This document shows, one piece after another, positions 1 through 7,933 of a stretch of 26,129 nucleotides of DNA. Under the pieces are notes generated by a model, which was not told the DNA's origin, did no database searches, and worked only from the letters and a program-made list of their open reading frames with translations. Positions within the stretch are counted from its first letter, which is position 1. Each line of letters starts with the position of its first letter. The translations under genes and the position numbers were made by a program. Origin of the DNA: an uncultured Veillonella sp. (GTDB taxonomy: Bacteria > Bacillota > Negativicutes > Veillonellales > Veillonellaceae); contig NZ_CAKQFJ010000027.1 in the NCBI RefSeq assembly GCF_934230905.1, forward strand, positions 1 to 26,129. Reading direction: 5' to 3'.

Positions 1-75
1 TGGTGACCCGTCCGGGAATCGAACCCGGGATACCGCCGTGAAAGGGCGGTGTCTTAACCGCTTGACCAACGGGCC
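1..75 (-). tRNA. tRNA-Glu (UUC anticodon)
   Basis: Read on the minus strand, the sequence folds as a full cloverleaf. It has a seven-base acceptor stem starting GGCCCGT, an anticodon stem CCGCC/GGCGG around a loop whose middle is TTC, and a T arm with GGTTCGATTCC. The 3' CCA is encoded (bases 1-3). It is the last tRNA of the cluster visible before the window edge, so more tRNAs may follow. Only 5 nt separate it from tRNA-Lys. Confidence 0.96.
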
Positions 76-80
76 AAAGT

Positions 81-156
81 TGGTGACTCACCCGCGACTC
101 GAACGCGGGACACCCTGATTAAAAGTCAGGTGCTCTGCCAACTGAGCTAGTGAGTC
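81..156 (-). tRNA. tRNA-Lys (UUU anticodon)
   Basis: On the minus strand the acceptor stem GACTCAC pairs with GTGAGTC, followed by an encoded CCA. The anticodon arm is CCTGA, loop CTTTTAA, TCAGG, giving anticodon UUU. The T arm holds GTTCGAGTC. It sits between tRNA-Asn and tRNA-Glu with 5-nt spacers, consistent with processing from one precursor. Confidence 0.96.
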
Positions 157-161
157 ATAAA

Positions 162-237
162 TGGCTCCCCGAGTAGGACTCGAACCTACGACCGATCGGT
201 TAACAGCCGATTGCTCTACCAACTGAGCTATCGAGGA
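162..237 (-). tRNA. tRNA-Asn (GUU anticodon)
   Basis: On the minus strand the acceptor stem starts TCCTCGA and pairs with TCGGGGA, with one G-U pair, followed by discriminator G and an encoded CCA. The anticodon arm ATCGG, loop CTGTTAA, CCGAT gives anticodon GUU. The D arm contains AGCTCAGTTGGTAGAGC. It is the second tRNA in the transcript. Confidence 0.96.
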
Positions 238-242
238 ATATT

Positions 243-317
243 TGGAGCGGGAAACGAGATTCGAACTCGCGACCCCCGCCTTGGCAAGGCGGTGCTCTAC
301 CGCTGAGCTATTCCCGC
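243..317 (-). tRNA. tRNA-Gly (GCC anticodon)
   Basis: On the minus strand the acceptor stem GCGGGAA pairs with TTCCCGC, followed by discriminator T and CCA. The anticodon arm CCGCC, loop TTGCCAA, GGCGG gives anticodon GCC. It is the first tRNA of the cluster and begins about 11 nt after the start point predicted for the proximal promoter. Confidence 0.96.
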
Positions 318-334
318 ATACAGAACCGATAATT

Positions 335-364
335 ACTATATCATAATTATCTTCTGTTAGTCAA
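335..364 (-). promoter_or_regulatory. Proximal promoter of the tRNA cluster
   Basis: On the minus strand there is a -35 box TTGACT (364-359), an 18-nt spacer and a -10 box TATAGT (340-335) preceded by TGA, which gives an extended -10. The predicted start near 328 leaves about 11 nt before tRNA-Gly. This is a typical layout for a stable RNA promoter. It is judged from consensus match only. Confidence 0.75.
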
Positions 365-397
365 GAACTAAACTAGACCAGTTCTGACTGCCTTATA

Positions 398-426
398 ATA
401 ATATCAATTTACACATATAGTGTCAA
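398..426 (-). promoter_or_regulatory. Distal promoter of the tRNA cluster
   Basis: On the minus strand a perfect -35 TTGACA (426-421) is followed by a 17-nt spacer and -10 TATTAT (403-398), itself preceded by TGA. Very AT-rich DNA lies upstream and could act as an UP element. With the proximal promoter it makes a tandem pair about 63 nt apart, as is common ahead of rRNA and tRNA operons. Confidence 0.7.
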
Positions 427-490
427 TGGTTTTTCAATGAATTTCCTATAAAATAATACAATAGCAACCTATATGATTTCTACTAAATAT

Positions 491-569
491 ATAAAAGAGG
501 ACTTTCATATATATATATATCATTCACTAATAATTAAGTAAACAAAACATATATCATACTAAGTCCTCT
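491..569 (-). terminator. Long-loop inverted repeat after arsB, probable terminator
   Basis: Nine bases at 496-504 (AGAGGACTT) are the exact reverse complement of 561-569. In the minus direction the right arm runs into TTTTATAT, so the structure could end the tyrA-arsA-arsB transcript. The roughly 56-nt loop is unusually long and includes an AT dinucleotide run. Position just after the arsB stop supports a terminator, but the U tract is short and broken. Confidence 0.45.
507..520. repeat. AT dinucleotide run (seven units)
   Basis: Seven tandem AT units lie inside the loop of the inverted repeat downstream of arsB. Such a run can slip during replication, but here it is intergenic and beyond the coding end, so any effect would be on the terminator only. 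Confidence 0.7.
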
Positions 570-579
570 CTATCATTAT

Positions 580-1683
580 CTATTTAATATCTTCTTGTCT
601 ACCCTTACCAGCACCATCTTCAGCAGCTTTCACTTCTGCTTCAACAAATGTTTTCATATCATTTAGCATATGCATAGATGCATCAATGATAGATAATCCC
701 ATTGTAGAGCCTAATCCTTCAGCAATATCTAAATGATAATGTAATGGTGGTTTTACACCTAAGAAACGACATTGTTCCTTATGAATTGGATCATCATAAA
801 CAGCCGATGAAAATACATAGTCTTTCACCAAAGGTTCCATTGTTACGGCTGCTAGTACAGCAGCACCAGTTAAAGTGTTATCAAACACTACAGCCATACG
901 ATGACTAGCTACACCTAGAATAAAGCCTGTTAAGAAAGCAATATCTAGTCCACCTGCAACATGAAGTAAATGCAATACCGCATCACGTCGTTCGCTCTCA
1001 CCAAGTAAAGACCAATCAGCAACAGCAATATTATAAGGGTCTACGAAAGAATGTATATGAGCAGCTCGTTGTTCAATAGTAGGCCCAGACTCAGACTCTG
1101 CCAATAGAGACTCATATGAGGCACCAGTTATAGTTGCGGTTGTAACCAAGGCATCAAGGAACGTACGTTCACCTATATTACCTAACGCCACCACTTGTAG
1201 ACCCGTTTCATGTAATTTATCTGCATAACCAAAACCCATGGCAAGCGCTTGTTCCAATTCATCATCACTAATAGATGCTTCTATGCCAAAGAAATGAGAC
1301 CCCTTACGGATAACACGGGAATCAACGTTTACTAAATGATTCGTATCCTGTTCCAATCCAACATTAACCACATATACCGGGGCTTTTAATTTAAATGCGG
1401 CCCCTTGCGTAGCACTCATACCCTCATTAAATCGTTTTATTGCATTTAGACTATTATGACCATGTTCACTATTTTGAGGTCCATCTACAAGATGATCGGT
1501 AGCTACAATGAGAACCCCATACTTCAAATGATTTGGTTGTGGATTGGCTAATACACCTGCAAATCGTTCTGCTATTGTTTCGAGCATAGCAAGACTATAA
1601 ATCGGTTTTGTTAAATTATCAATACGATACCGACAGGTTTCCATAGCTTTAGCATCTAATGGTTGAATATCAAATGTTCTCAT
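580..1683 (-). CDS. arsB: ArsB-like non-catalytic CobT paralogue, subunit of the phenolic-base phosphoribosyltransferase
   Basis: This 367-residue CobT-fold protein is expected to pair with ArsA to make the alpha-ribotide of a phenolic lower ligand for cobamides. It keeps the C-terminal CobT signature region with a glutamate (AEGLGSTMG, Glu322). It has lost the central GEMGIxNTT motif: the aligned stretch reads LGNIGERTF, with Asn169 where CobT has the second key glutamate. The substrate motif DHGVxxxGVSAYP is reduced to TDHLVDGPQ. This fits published work on Sporomusa ovata ArsAB, where only ArsA is catalytic. Its ATG overlaps the arsA TGA (ATGA), with GGAGGT inside the end of arsA, so translation is coupled. 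The C-terminal tail of about 20 residues is charged and poorly conserved. It is named by analogy; a diverged CobT of other use is possible. Confidence 0.82.
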   Translation of the reverse strand: MRTFDIQPLDAKAMETCRYRIDNLTKPIYSLAMLETIAERFAGVLANPQPNHLKYGVLIVATDHLVDGPQNSEHGHNSLNAIKRFNEGMSATQGAAFKLKAPVYVVNVGLEQDTNHLVNVDSRVIRKGSHFFGIEASISDDELEQALAMGFGYADKLHETGLQVVALGNIGERTFLDALVTTATITGASYESLLAESESGPTIEQRAAHIHSFVDPYNIAVADWSLLGESERRDAVLHLLHVAGGLDIAFLTGFILGVASHRMAVVFDNTLTGAAVLAAVTMEPLVKDYVFSSAVYDDPIHKEQCRFLGVKPPLHYHLDIAEGLGSTMGLSIIDASMHMLNDMKTFVEAEVKAAEDGAGKGRQEDIK

Positions 1684-2717
1684 GCCTTACCTCCTGTTAT
1701 AGCCATATACATATGAACGGCAAGATCAAGCATGCCCATTTGGATTGATCCGCCAGACGCCTCACCCAAGCATAATCCTAAATCTACATAAGCTTCAAGG
1801 CCTAAATTCTCTAATGAAGATTTGGCGGCCTTTTCAGCAGATAAATGAGATGCCATCACATAATCCATCGCATGAGGGACTAATGTTTTCGCCACTAATG
1901 CACATGCAGATGTATTAAATCCATCGATAATAACGAGGCCGTGATTAGCTGCTGCACCTAAAATAACCCCAACAATACAAGTAAATTCAAAGCCACCTAC
2001 GGCAGCTAAAATACCAATAGCATCATCTTTTGGTATATATTTATATTTTTCTAATACATCATGCACAATACGTTGCTTTAATTTAAGCCGCTCATCGGAA
2101 ATATTGGTACCTCGCCCTGTAGCTTCTTCTGCCGTAAGGCCTGCAAACTTAGCAGTCATAAGTGCACTTGCGGTAGTATTAGAAATTCCCATCTCACCAA
2201 CAAGAAACACATTAAACCCTTCATCTATTTTCTCTTTTACAAGACGAATTCCTGTTTCAATACCCTCAATGGCCTGTTCACGTGTCATAGCAGGTTCTTC
2301 TAAGAAATTTTTTGTTCCCATCCCCAGCTTATGACTTCTAAGGCCTGGAACCCAACTCATATCAGCATCAACGCCCATATCAATAACTTCCATTTGTGCG
2401 CCACAGTAATTCGCCAAGGAGTTTGCTCCAGCGCCCTTCGGGATCAGATAATTTTGAGTCATACCAATCGTAGTTTCCTTTGGGTACGCACTAACCCCCA
2501 TATCAGCTACGCCATGATCAGCAGAAGAAATAATCATACATGGTTTAGGAATCGTTAATTGTTTTTGATTCGTAGCAGCTCCATATTGAGATACCATATT
2601 CACGAGACGCCCATATTGCTTAGCATCAGATGCATCATTCCAATTCTTGATTATATGTTGTTCAATACCGGTACTGCGCGCATGAATCGCATCGCAAGTT
2701 TCTTTTAATAAACTCAT
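1680..2717 (-). CDS. arsA: ArsA-like catalytic CobT homologue, nicotinate-nucleotide:phenol/p-cresol phosphoribosyltransferase
   Basis: CobT-family enzyme of 345 residues. CobT swaps the nicotinate of NaMN for a lower-ligand base to give an alpha-riboside phosphate. The expected motifs are intact: DHGVADMGVSAYP (67-79), GEMGISNTT (174-182, with Glu175) and LGEASGG (317-323, with Glu319). The two glutamates match the Glu174/Glu317 pair of Salmonella CobT. The paired degenerate paralogue directly downstream is the hallmark of ArsAB, which in Sporomusa ovata activates phenol and p-cresol instead of benzimidazole; base choice here is inferred. The SD site TAGGAG overlaps the TAG stop of tyrA 10 nt upstream, so the two are probably translated together. 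A plain CobT using 5,6-dimethylbenzimidazole is the main alternative. Confidence 0.85.
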   Translation of the reverse strand: MSLLKETCDAIHARSTGIEQHIIKNWNDASDAKQYGRLVNMVSQYGAATNQKQLTIPKPCMIISSADHGVADMGVSAYPKETTIGMTQNYLIPKGAGANSLANYCGAQMEVIDMGVDADMSWVPGLRSHKLGMGTKNFLEEPAMTREQAIEGIETGIRLVKEKIDEGFNVFLVGEMGISNTTASALMTAKFAGLTAEEATGRGTNISDERLKLKQRIVHDVLEKYKYIPKDDAIGILAAVGGFEFTCIVGVILGAAANHGLVIIDGFNTSACALVAKTLVPHAMDYVMASHLSAEKAAKSSLENLGLEAYVDLGLCLGEASGGSIQMGMLDLAVHMYMAITGGKA

Positions 2718-2727
2718 AAAATCACTC

Positions 2728-3615
2728 CTAATTATTCTTAATTTGCCCCGTTAAATAGGGTAGTTTATTACGAATATCTCTACTTTTATTTAAATATGTT
2801 TCTAATCCTTTTCCTTCATCTTCTTGTGAAAGTATATCCTTAACTCGATGAATTTCATCTTCTATCAGTTCAAGGCCCGCCAGCACATTATGACGATTAC
2901 CATAAATAATTTCCCGCCACATAGATGGTAATCCACCAGCTACACGTGTACAATCACGAAATCCACCGGCAGATAGTTTCATACGCAGTTCCCCTAGTTC
3001 ATCCCCTCCGGAAACCTGTGTCAAAATCGCCGCTAGTAGATGTGGCATATGACTTACCATAGCCAAATACGCATCATGAGCATATACATCAACAAATTCA
3101 ATACGTGAACCAACAGCACGTCCCATATCCGCTAGTTCTTGGGCTACCTCTTCACAGTATACATCGGATGCTTTATCCTCTAACACAATCCACCCCATAC
3201 CTTTAAAAAGATTTTTATGAGATACTTCATATCCTCCCTTTTCAGATCCTGCCATAGGATGAACAGATACAAAAATAGTCCCCTTCGGAATTGATTCATA
3301 AACAGCACGTACAAAATTATCCTTTGCACTAGATACATCAGTTACAACTTGACCTGGTCTAAAAAGATGTGCCATTTCAGTAAAGAGTCGTGCATTAGTA
3401 TCAGGAGGTAATGAAAATACAACAATATCAGAGTTCTCAATTAAAGGTTCTACTTCGGTCCAAGCTTGAGATATAACACCATCTTGTAATGCTGCGTCAC
3501 ATACCTCTTGTCGACGTGCATATCCTACCACATCATAATCTGTATACGCTTTTAAAGCCTTAGCTAAAGATCCACCCAGCAAACCTAGACCAATAATACC
3601 TACGGTTCTACTCAT
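2728..3615 (-). CDS. tyrA: Prephenate dehydrogenase
   Basis: A 295-residue NAD(P)-dependent enzyme that decarboxylates prephenate oxidatively to 4-hydroxyphenylpyruvate, the tyrosine precursor, in the cytosol. The N terminus has the Rossmann motif GLGLLGG (9-15). The active-site block HPMAGSEKGG starts at His119. Length fits the monofunctional class: no chorismate mutase domain in front and no ACT regulatory domain behind. The SD is weak (AGTAGGT just before the ATG). It begins 61 nt after the MATE gene with no terminator between, so it may be read through from there; a poor TTGCGT/TATAGT promoter can be drawn in the gap. Its stop overlaps the SD site of arsA, tying tyrosine supply to phenolic cobamide genes. 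Confidence 0.92.
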   Translation of the reverse strand: MSRTVGIIGLGLLGGSLAKALKAYTDYDVVGYARRQEVCDAALQDGVISQAWTEVEPLIENSDIVVFSLPPDTNARLFTEMAHLFRPGQVVTDVSSAKDNFVRAVYESIPKGTIFVSVHPMAGSEKGGYEVSHKNLFKGMGWIVLEDKASDVYCEEVAQELADMGRAVGSRIEFVDVYAHDAYLAMVSHMPHLLAAILTQVSGGDELGELRMKLSAGGFRDCTRVAGGLPSMWREIIYGNRHNVLAGLELIEDEIHRVKDILSQEDEGKGLETYLNKSRDIRNKLPYLTGQIKNN

Positions 3616-3676
3616 ATAAACCTACTTTCATATGTACTATATATCTCCAATATATAAACGCAAAACAACTATACCA

Positions 3677-5023
3677 TTACACCTCAACGAGGCGTTTTTC
3701 TTTCCATTTTCCACTCTGCCAACGATAAATAAACAATAAACCTCGTAAAATCTCATCAAGAGCCATGGCAATCCATATACCAACAAGGCCCCAGTCCCAG
3801 TAAATACCAAATAGATACGATAATGGTACAGCACATAGCCACATCCCCAAAACACCTACAAGCGTAGGTGTACGAATATCACCTGCAGCTTGCAAACATC
3901 CTACCATAACTATATTAACGGCACGCCCCAACTCAAGAAAAATTTCAACTAAGAGTACATCATGTGCTAATGATAAAATCTCAGAATCTGTAGTAAATAC
4001 AGATAAAATCGTATCACTAGTCATATAGAAAAATGTAGCAAGCCCAACGCTAATAACAATGGCTAAACTCATAGACTTCCATACACGATTAGTAACTTCA
4101 TTTTGTCGCTTAGCCCCCATAAGAAAACCTACAATGACTTGGGACGCATTAGCTAGTGCTATGGTATACACATAGCATAGCATAGCAATAACATATACAT
4201 AGACCTTTGTATTAATAACAGCTAGACCCAAAATATTAACCATCTTCATTATCGTTGTTTGTGATAATTGATAACTCAAGGTCTCACCACCAGATGGCAC
4301 GCTAATATGTAATAAAGACTTAACAGTCTGCCAAGGAAACGGTCTTAAATAAACTGTGCTAACCTTCAATTGTAATAGTTTCTTGAACAGGTATACGATA
4401 ATAAGAAGTCCAATGACCTTCGAAAGCCATGTAGAAATAGATACACCTAGTACACCAAGACTCGGTATAGGCCCATGACCGAAAATCAGGATATAGTTTG
4501 TTCCTACATGGATAATATTCATAACGAGTGCCACATACATGGTGATCCGTGTCAGTGAATGGCCTCTAAATACGGCAACCAATGCATAGTACATAGCCTG
4601 TATTGGTAATCCTGCCGCTACAATGGTCGTATATAGCGATGTATCCCCCATCGTTTCCGGTGGTATACCAAGCCATGTAAAAATCCATTCATGACAAGTG
4701 ATAAAAAACACTGCTGCTACCGAGGAGAATACAAAGTTTAGCACTAAACTAACTGTACAAACCTCTGACAACTTCGACTGATTTCGAGCACCCAAATATT
4801 GGGCAATCAAAATCGTCGTGGCAGTACTCATAACAACAATGAGCATGATAAAAATATTTAAAATTTGATTTGCATTAGCTACTGCTGCTACCGCCTGTGG
4901 CGAGTAGTGGCTCATCATGAGCTGATCAATATTGCCAACGAGCAATTGCAGGAATACTTCGATAAATATAGGCCAACTCAGTGTCCAAATGGATAAACTA
5001 ATGCCCTTTTCGTATGCTTTCAT
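3677..5023 (-). CDS. MATE-family multidrug/cation antiporter
   Basis: Inner-membrane exporter of about 448 residues, near the usual 440-460 for the family, with around a dozen hydrophobic segments in two similar halves. The N-terminal region SWPIFIEVFLQ...NIDQLMMSHY is typical of MatE domains. The substrate cannot be read from sequence. I place the start at 5023 because AGAGGT lies 6 nt ahead of that ATG, while the upstream in-frame ATG at 5047 has no SD. An extended -10 box sits 36-44 nt upstream. It follows the korB terminator, so it begins a new transcript, and tyrA-arsA-arsB lie downstream on the same strand. Confidence 0.88.
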   Translation of the reverse strand: MKAYEKGISLSIWTLSWPIFIEVFLQLLVGNIDQLMMSHYSPQAVAAVANANQILNIFIMLIVVMSTATTILIAQYLGARNQSKLSEVCTVSLVLNFVFSSVAAVFFITCHEWIFTWLGIPPETMGDTSLYTTIVAAGLPIQAMYYALVAVFRGHSLTRITMYVALVMNIIHVGTNYILIFGHGPIPSLGVLGVSISTWLSKVIGLLIIVYLFKKLLQLKVSTVYLRPFPWQTVKSLLHISVPSGGETLSYQLSQTTIMKMVNILGLAVINTKVYVYVIAMLCYVYTIALANASQVIVGFLMGAKRQNEVTNRVWKSMSLAIVISVGLATFFYMTSDTILSVFTTDSEILSLAHDVLLVEIFLELGRAVNIVMVGCLQAAGDIRTPTLVGVLGMWLCAVPLSYLFGIYWDWGLVGIWIAMALDEILRGLLFIYRWQSGKWKEKRLVEV

Positions 5024-5058
5024 AAATACCTCTACGAAAAATACCATACAATGACATT

Positions 5059-5067
5059 ATTATAACA
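5059..5067 (-). promoter_or_regulatory. Extended -10 promoter ahead of the MATE gene
   Basis: The minus strand reads TGTTATAAT, an extended -10 box (TG-N-TATAAT), with no good -35 box. The predicted start near 5052 gives a 5' leader of about 29 nt. It lies between the korB terminator and the MATE start, as expected for the head of a new transcription unit that may also serve tyrA-arsA-arsB. Confidence 0.5.
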
Positions 5068-5088
5068 CTTTCTACAACCACATGGGAC

Positions 5089-5123
5089 AAAAATAAAACG
5101 TGTCACCATTAGGTGACACGTTT
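5089..5123 (-). terminator. Intrinsic terminator of korA-korB
   Basis: A perfect 12-bp stem (AAACGTGTCACC with its complement, 5096-5123) closes a 4-nt loop. In the minus direction it is followed by TATTTTTG. It lies 45 nt past the korB stop. Reading the plus strand also gives a hairpin, but there is no gene on that strand. Confidence 0.9.
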
Positions 5124-5167
5124 CTGATAAGTAAGATATAGTAAGTATCTACTATACCTTACCAATA

Positions 5168-6040
5168 TTATTTAAATTGATTGCAAAGACTATCAAATAA
5201 TGCTTGATCAGGTTTAACAACATCTTCCGTCAATGGACGTGGATGTACACCACCATTAACAGAGGCCATAGCTTTTTCAAAAGATGGCTTAGTTGTATCT
5301 TGGTAGATAAGACCTGTAACCAACCCTTGTGTTTCACCTAATGTTTTAAGTGCTGTTGCACGATCTGTAGGATCATAGCCTTCTGGTAAGCTAGTCAAAT
5401 GTTCTTTGAACCAATCATAGCTATTATGTTTATTGTATGTAACACATGGGCTAAATACGTTAATGAAAGAGAACCCTTCATGGTCTATAGCTTGTTGAAT
5501 CAAATCAACAAGTTCTGTGCGGTTAATCATATAGCTTTGAGCTACGAATGTAGCCCCTGCTGCAATAGCAGTTTCACACACGGACAATGGCGTTTCAAAT
5601 GCCCCACGAGGTGTTGTTTTTGTAACAAAGCCGATATCGGAACGAGGGGATGCTTGACCTTTAGTCAAACCGTAAACATGGTTATCCATAACAATATATG
5701 TCATATTAACATTACGCTTGAAAGCATGGATAGTATGCCCCATACCGATAGCGAATGCATCACCATCACCAGAGCATGCAATAACTTCTAAATCTTGATT
5801 TGCAAGTTTAACGCCTTGAGCATAAGGAAGTGCACGACCATGAGTAGTATGTGCGCCATATGCGTAGAAGTAACCACCGATACGGCTAGAGCAGCCGATA
5901 CCAGAGATAACTGCCAATTTTTCAGGTGGAATATTTTTTGCCACTACTGCATCAGTAATTGCTGCTTGCACCCCATAATGACCACAACCAGGGCACCAGT
6001 TAGGGCGAATATCATTTCTGTAATCTTTAGCTGTTGTCAT
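5168..6040 (-). CDS. korB: 2-oxoacid:ferredoxin oxidoreductase beta subunit (2-oxoglutarate type)
   Basis: The 290-residue TPP-binding subunit of a ferredoxin-linked 2-oxoacid oxidoreductase, which makes acyl-CoA, CO2 and reduced ferredoxin from a 2-oxoacid. The TPP/Mg motif is GDGDAFAIG (from residue 91) with Asn120 and YGLTKGQ (123-129). Cys16, Cys19, Cys50 and Cys199 match the four ligands expected for the [4Fe-4S] cluster of this subunit. I take the ATG at 6040, which has AAGGAGGT 8 nt upstream; an in-frame ATG at 6064 lies inside korA before that SD site. It starts 1 nt after the korA stop. Substrate choice (2-oxoglutarate against other 2-oxoacids) is from family resemblance. Confidence 0.9.
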   Translation of the reverse strand: MTTAKDYRNDIRPNWCPGCGHYGVQAAITDAVVAKNIPPEKLAVISGIGCSSRIGGYFYAYGAHTTHGRALPYAQGVKLANQDLEVIACSGDGDAFAIGMGHTIHAFKRNVNMTYIVMDNHVYGLTKGQASPRSDIGFVTKTTPRGAFETPLSVCETAIAAGATFVAQSYMINRTELVDLIQQAIDHEGFSFINVFSPCVTYNKHNSYDWFKEHLTSLPEGYDPTDRATALKTLGETQGLVTGLIYQDTTKPSFEKAMASVNGGVHPRPLTEDVVKPDQALFDSLCNQFK

Positions 6041-6041
6041 A

Positions 6042-7793
6042 TTATAGGACCTCCTTAATTGCATTTTTCACATACGATTTTGTGAATGGATTACCATCAT
6101 ATTTCAAGCAGCTAGAAATTTTAGATTTCTTATGCATGTTGATTTTGAATAGGTTAGTCAATTGACCTGTCGCATTATGTTCTACAATCACAACTTTCTT
6201 AGCTGCATCCATGAAAGGTTGTAATTGTTTTGCAGGGAACGGTTTAATCAAACGAAGTTGTAAATGATTAACTTTAACCCCTTCTTGATCGAATTCAGCT
6301 ACTGCTTCTTCAATAGCACCACGGCTAGAAGCCATACCTACAACGAGCACATCAGCTTCATCGTATTTTGCATTGTTCAAGAATGGTTCATAGTTATCAG
6401 CTACAGTTTCCAATTTACGGAAACGTTTATCAGTTTGCGCTACATGCATTGTAGGCGCTTCTGCTGGTTTACCTTCTTCATTATGTTCAAGACCTGTAGA
6501 AAGGAATAAACCATTTTTCATACCTGGAATTGTGCGTGGAGAAATACCATCTTCTGTTAATTCAAAGCGTTTGAAATATTTAGGTTGTTCTAACTCAGGA
6601 AGGTCAGCTTCTTTCATCATTTTACCGCGATTAATAGGTACACGGTTCAAATCAAATGTAGGAACAGATTGTTTATTCAAGCCTTGTTGTAAATCTGGCA
6701 TAAAGATAACAGGGCATTGATACATTTCTGCCAAGTTAAAAGCTTTTTGAATTTCGTAGAAACATTCTTCAATGGATGTTGGAGAAATTACGATACCAGA
6801 GTAATCGCCATGTGCGTTATAGCAAGCCGCATCAATATCGGATTGTTCTATCTTTGTAGCCATACCTGTGGATGGGCCGGAACGTTGTACATCGATAACA
6901 ACCATAGGAAGTTCTGCCATGGATGCCATAGATAAGGATTCTGCCATCAAGGATAGACCAGGACCAGAAGTACATGTGAAGCCACGAACCCCTGCATATA
7001 CACCGCCCATAGCAGTCATACAAGCCGCGATTTCATCTTCTGTTTGAACGATAGTAGCACCTAATTTATCCATGTTTTTAATCATGTATTCCATTACTTC
7101 AGATGCTGGAGTAATAGGATAGGATGCCATGAAACGGGAACCTGCTGCAATAGCGCCAAGAGCACATGCTTCATTACCCAATAAGAACATTTGATCCTTC
7201 TTACCAGGTGCTGGTAATGTATCAATTTCTACATCACCTAATTTTTCCATTACAAGGCTATAGCCATCATCAAAAGCGGCCAAGTTCTTATCTACGATTT
7301 CTTGAGATTTTTTCGCAAATTTTGCCGCGATTGCATCTTTAAACATCTTAGTATCAAAACCAAGAAGTGCTACGGACATACCAAGTGCTACAATATTACG
7401 CATCAATAAGGAACCTTGTTTCATTGCCGTTTCAGAGATTGGCAAGGATAAGCAGTTAACTTTTGAGCCTTCAAATTTTGAAAAATCTGGTTTTACCTTG
7501 CTATCACAGATAATATAGCCACCATCACGCACTTCTCCACCATGCATATCAACAGTTTCTTGATCAAGTGAAAGCAAGAAATCCACGCCTTCACCAATAG
7601 ACATCACTTGTTCTAATGCAACGCGTAATGCGAAGGTCGTATGACCACCTTTAATACGGGACGCAAACAAACGTTGACTGTACAAAGAATATCCTTCTTT
7701 TGCAAGGATTGTAGCCATGATTTCGCCACAGCTCTCGATACCTTCACCTTGTTGGCCACCCATTTTCCAGATAAAATCTTTACGTTTTTGCAA
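6042..7793 (-). CDS. korA: 2-oxoacid:ferredoxin oxidoreductase, fused gamma-alpha subunit
   Basis: A 583-residue partner of KorB. The N terminus (about 12-180) is the gamma domain, opening GGQQGEGIESCGE and holding SRIKGGH. From about residue 205 comes the alpha domain with SYPITPASEVMEY, followed by a C-terminal domain with VVGMASSRGAIEEA. The start is TTG at 7793: AAGGAGGG lies 8 nt before it, whereas the ATG at 7898 has no SD and would add 35 unlike residues. Length agrees with KorA proteins that carry a fused gamma domain. Together the pair would link 2-oxoglutarate to ferredoxin, in catabolism or as a CO2-fixing step toward glutamate. No separate ferredoxin-like delta subunit is present. 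Confidence 0.9.
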   Translation of the reverse strand: MQKRKDFIWKMGGQQGEGIESCGEIMATILAKEGYSLYSQRLFASRIKGGHTTFALRVALEQVMSIGEGVDFLLSLDQETVDMHGGEVRDGGYIICDSKVKPDFSKFEGSKVNCLSLPISETAMKQGSLLMRNIVALGMSVALLGFDTKMFKDAIAAKFAKKSQEIVDKNLAAFDDGYSLVMEKLGDVEIDTLPAPGKKDQMFLLGNEACALGAIAAGSRFMASYPITPASEVMEYMIKNMDKLGATIVQTEDEIAACMTAMGGVYAGVRGFTCTSGPGLSLMAESLSMASMAELPMVVIDVQRSGPSTGMATKIEQSDIDAACYNAHGDYSGIVISPTSIEECFYEIQKAFNLAEMYQCPVIFMPDLQQGLNKQSVPTFDLNRVPINRGKMMKEADLPELEQPKYFKRFELTEDGISPRTIPGMKNGLFLSTGLEHNEEGKPAEAPTMHVAQTDKRFRKLETVADNYEPFLNNAKYDEADVLVVGMASSRGAIEEAVAEFDQEGVKVNHLQLRLIKPFPAKQLQPFMDAAKKVVIVEHNATGQLTNLFKINMHKKSKISSCLKYDGNPFTKSYVKNAIKEVL

Positions 7794-7817
7794 GAGATTC
7801 ACCCTCCTTAGGATACA

Positions 7818-7823
7818 ATTATA
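7818..7823 (-). promoter_or_regulatory. Possible -10 box for korA-korB
   Basis: The minus strand has an exact TATAAT, with a start predicted near 7811 and thus a very short leader to the TTG start at 7793. I see no convincing -35 box at 16-18 nt. The 140-nt gap after truA is otherwise featureless, so a promoter is expected in it. Confidence 0.3.
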
Positions 7824-7933
7824 ATGCTGACAAGAGTCTACCCTATGTATATAATTACAGCTAAGTAATAAACCTGTCTCATAGAGCAATTGTAACATGT
7901 ATGATAGACCTTTTACAATCTAACATTTCATAT

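Noticed and set aside
3616..3676. A possible promoter (TTGCGT, 16 nt, TATAGT) directly before tyrA.
   Set aside because: The -35 match is poor, and read-through from the MATE gene is possible because no terminator lies between. Noted in the tyrA entry but too weak to list.
5399..5791. A 130-codon plus-strand frame inside korB.
   Set aside because: Antisense to a strongly supported gene, with no family resemblance and no SD.
7794..7898. The 35-residue N-terminal extension of korA from an upstream ATG.
   Set aside because: No SD for that ATG, Cys- and Tyr-rich sequence unlike KorA, and a strong SD placed exactly for the TTG at 7793.
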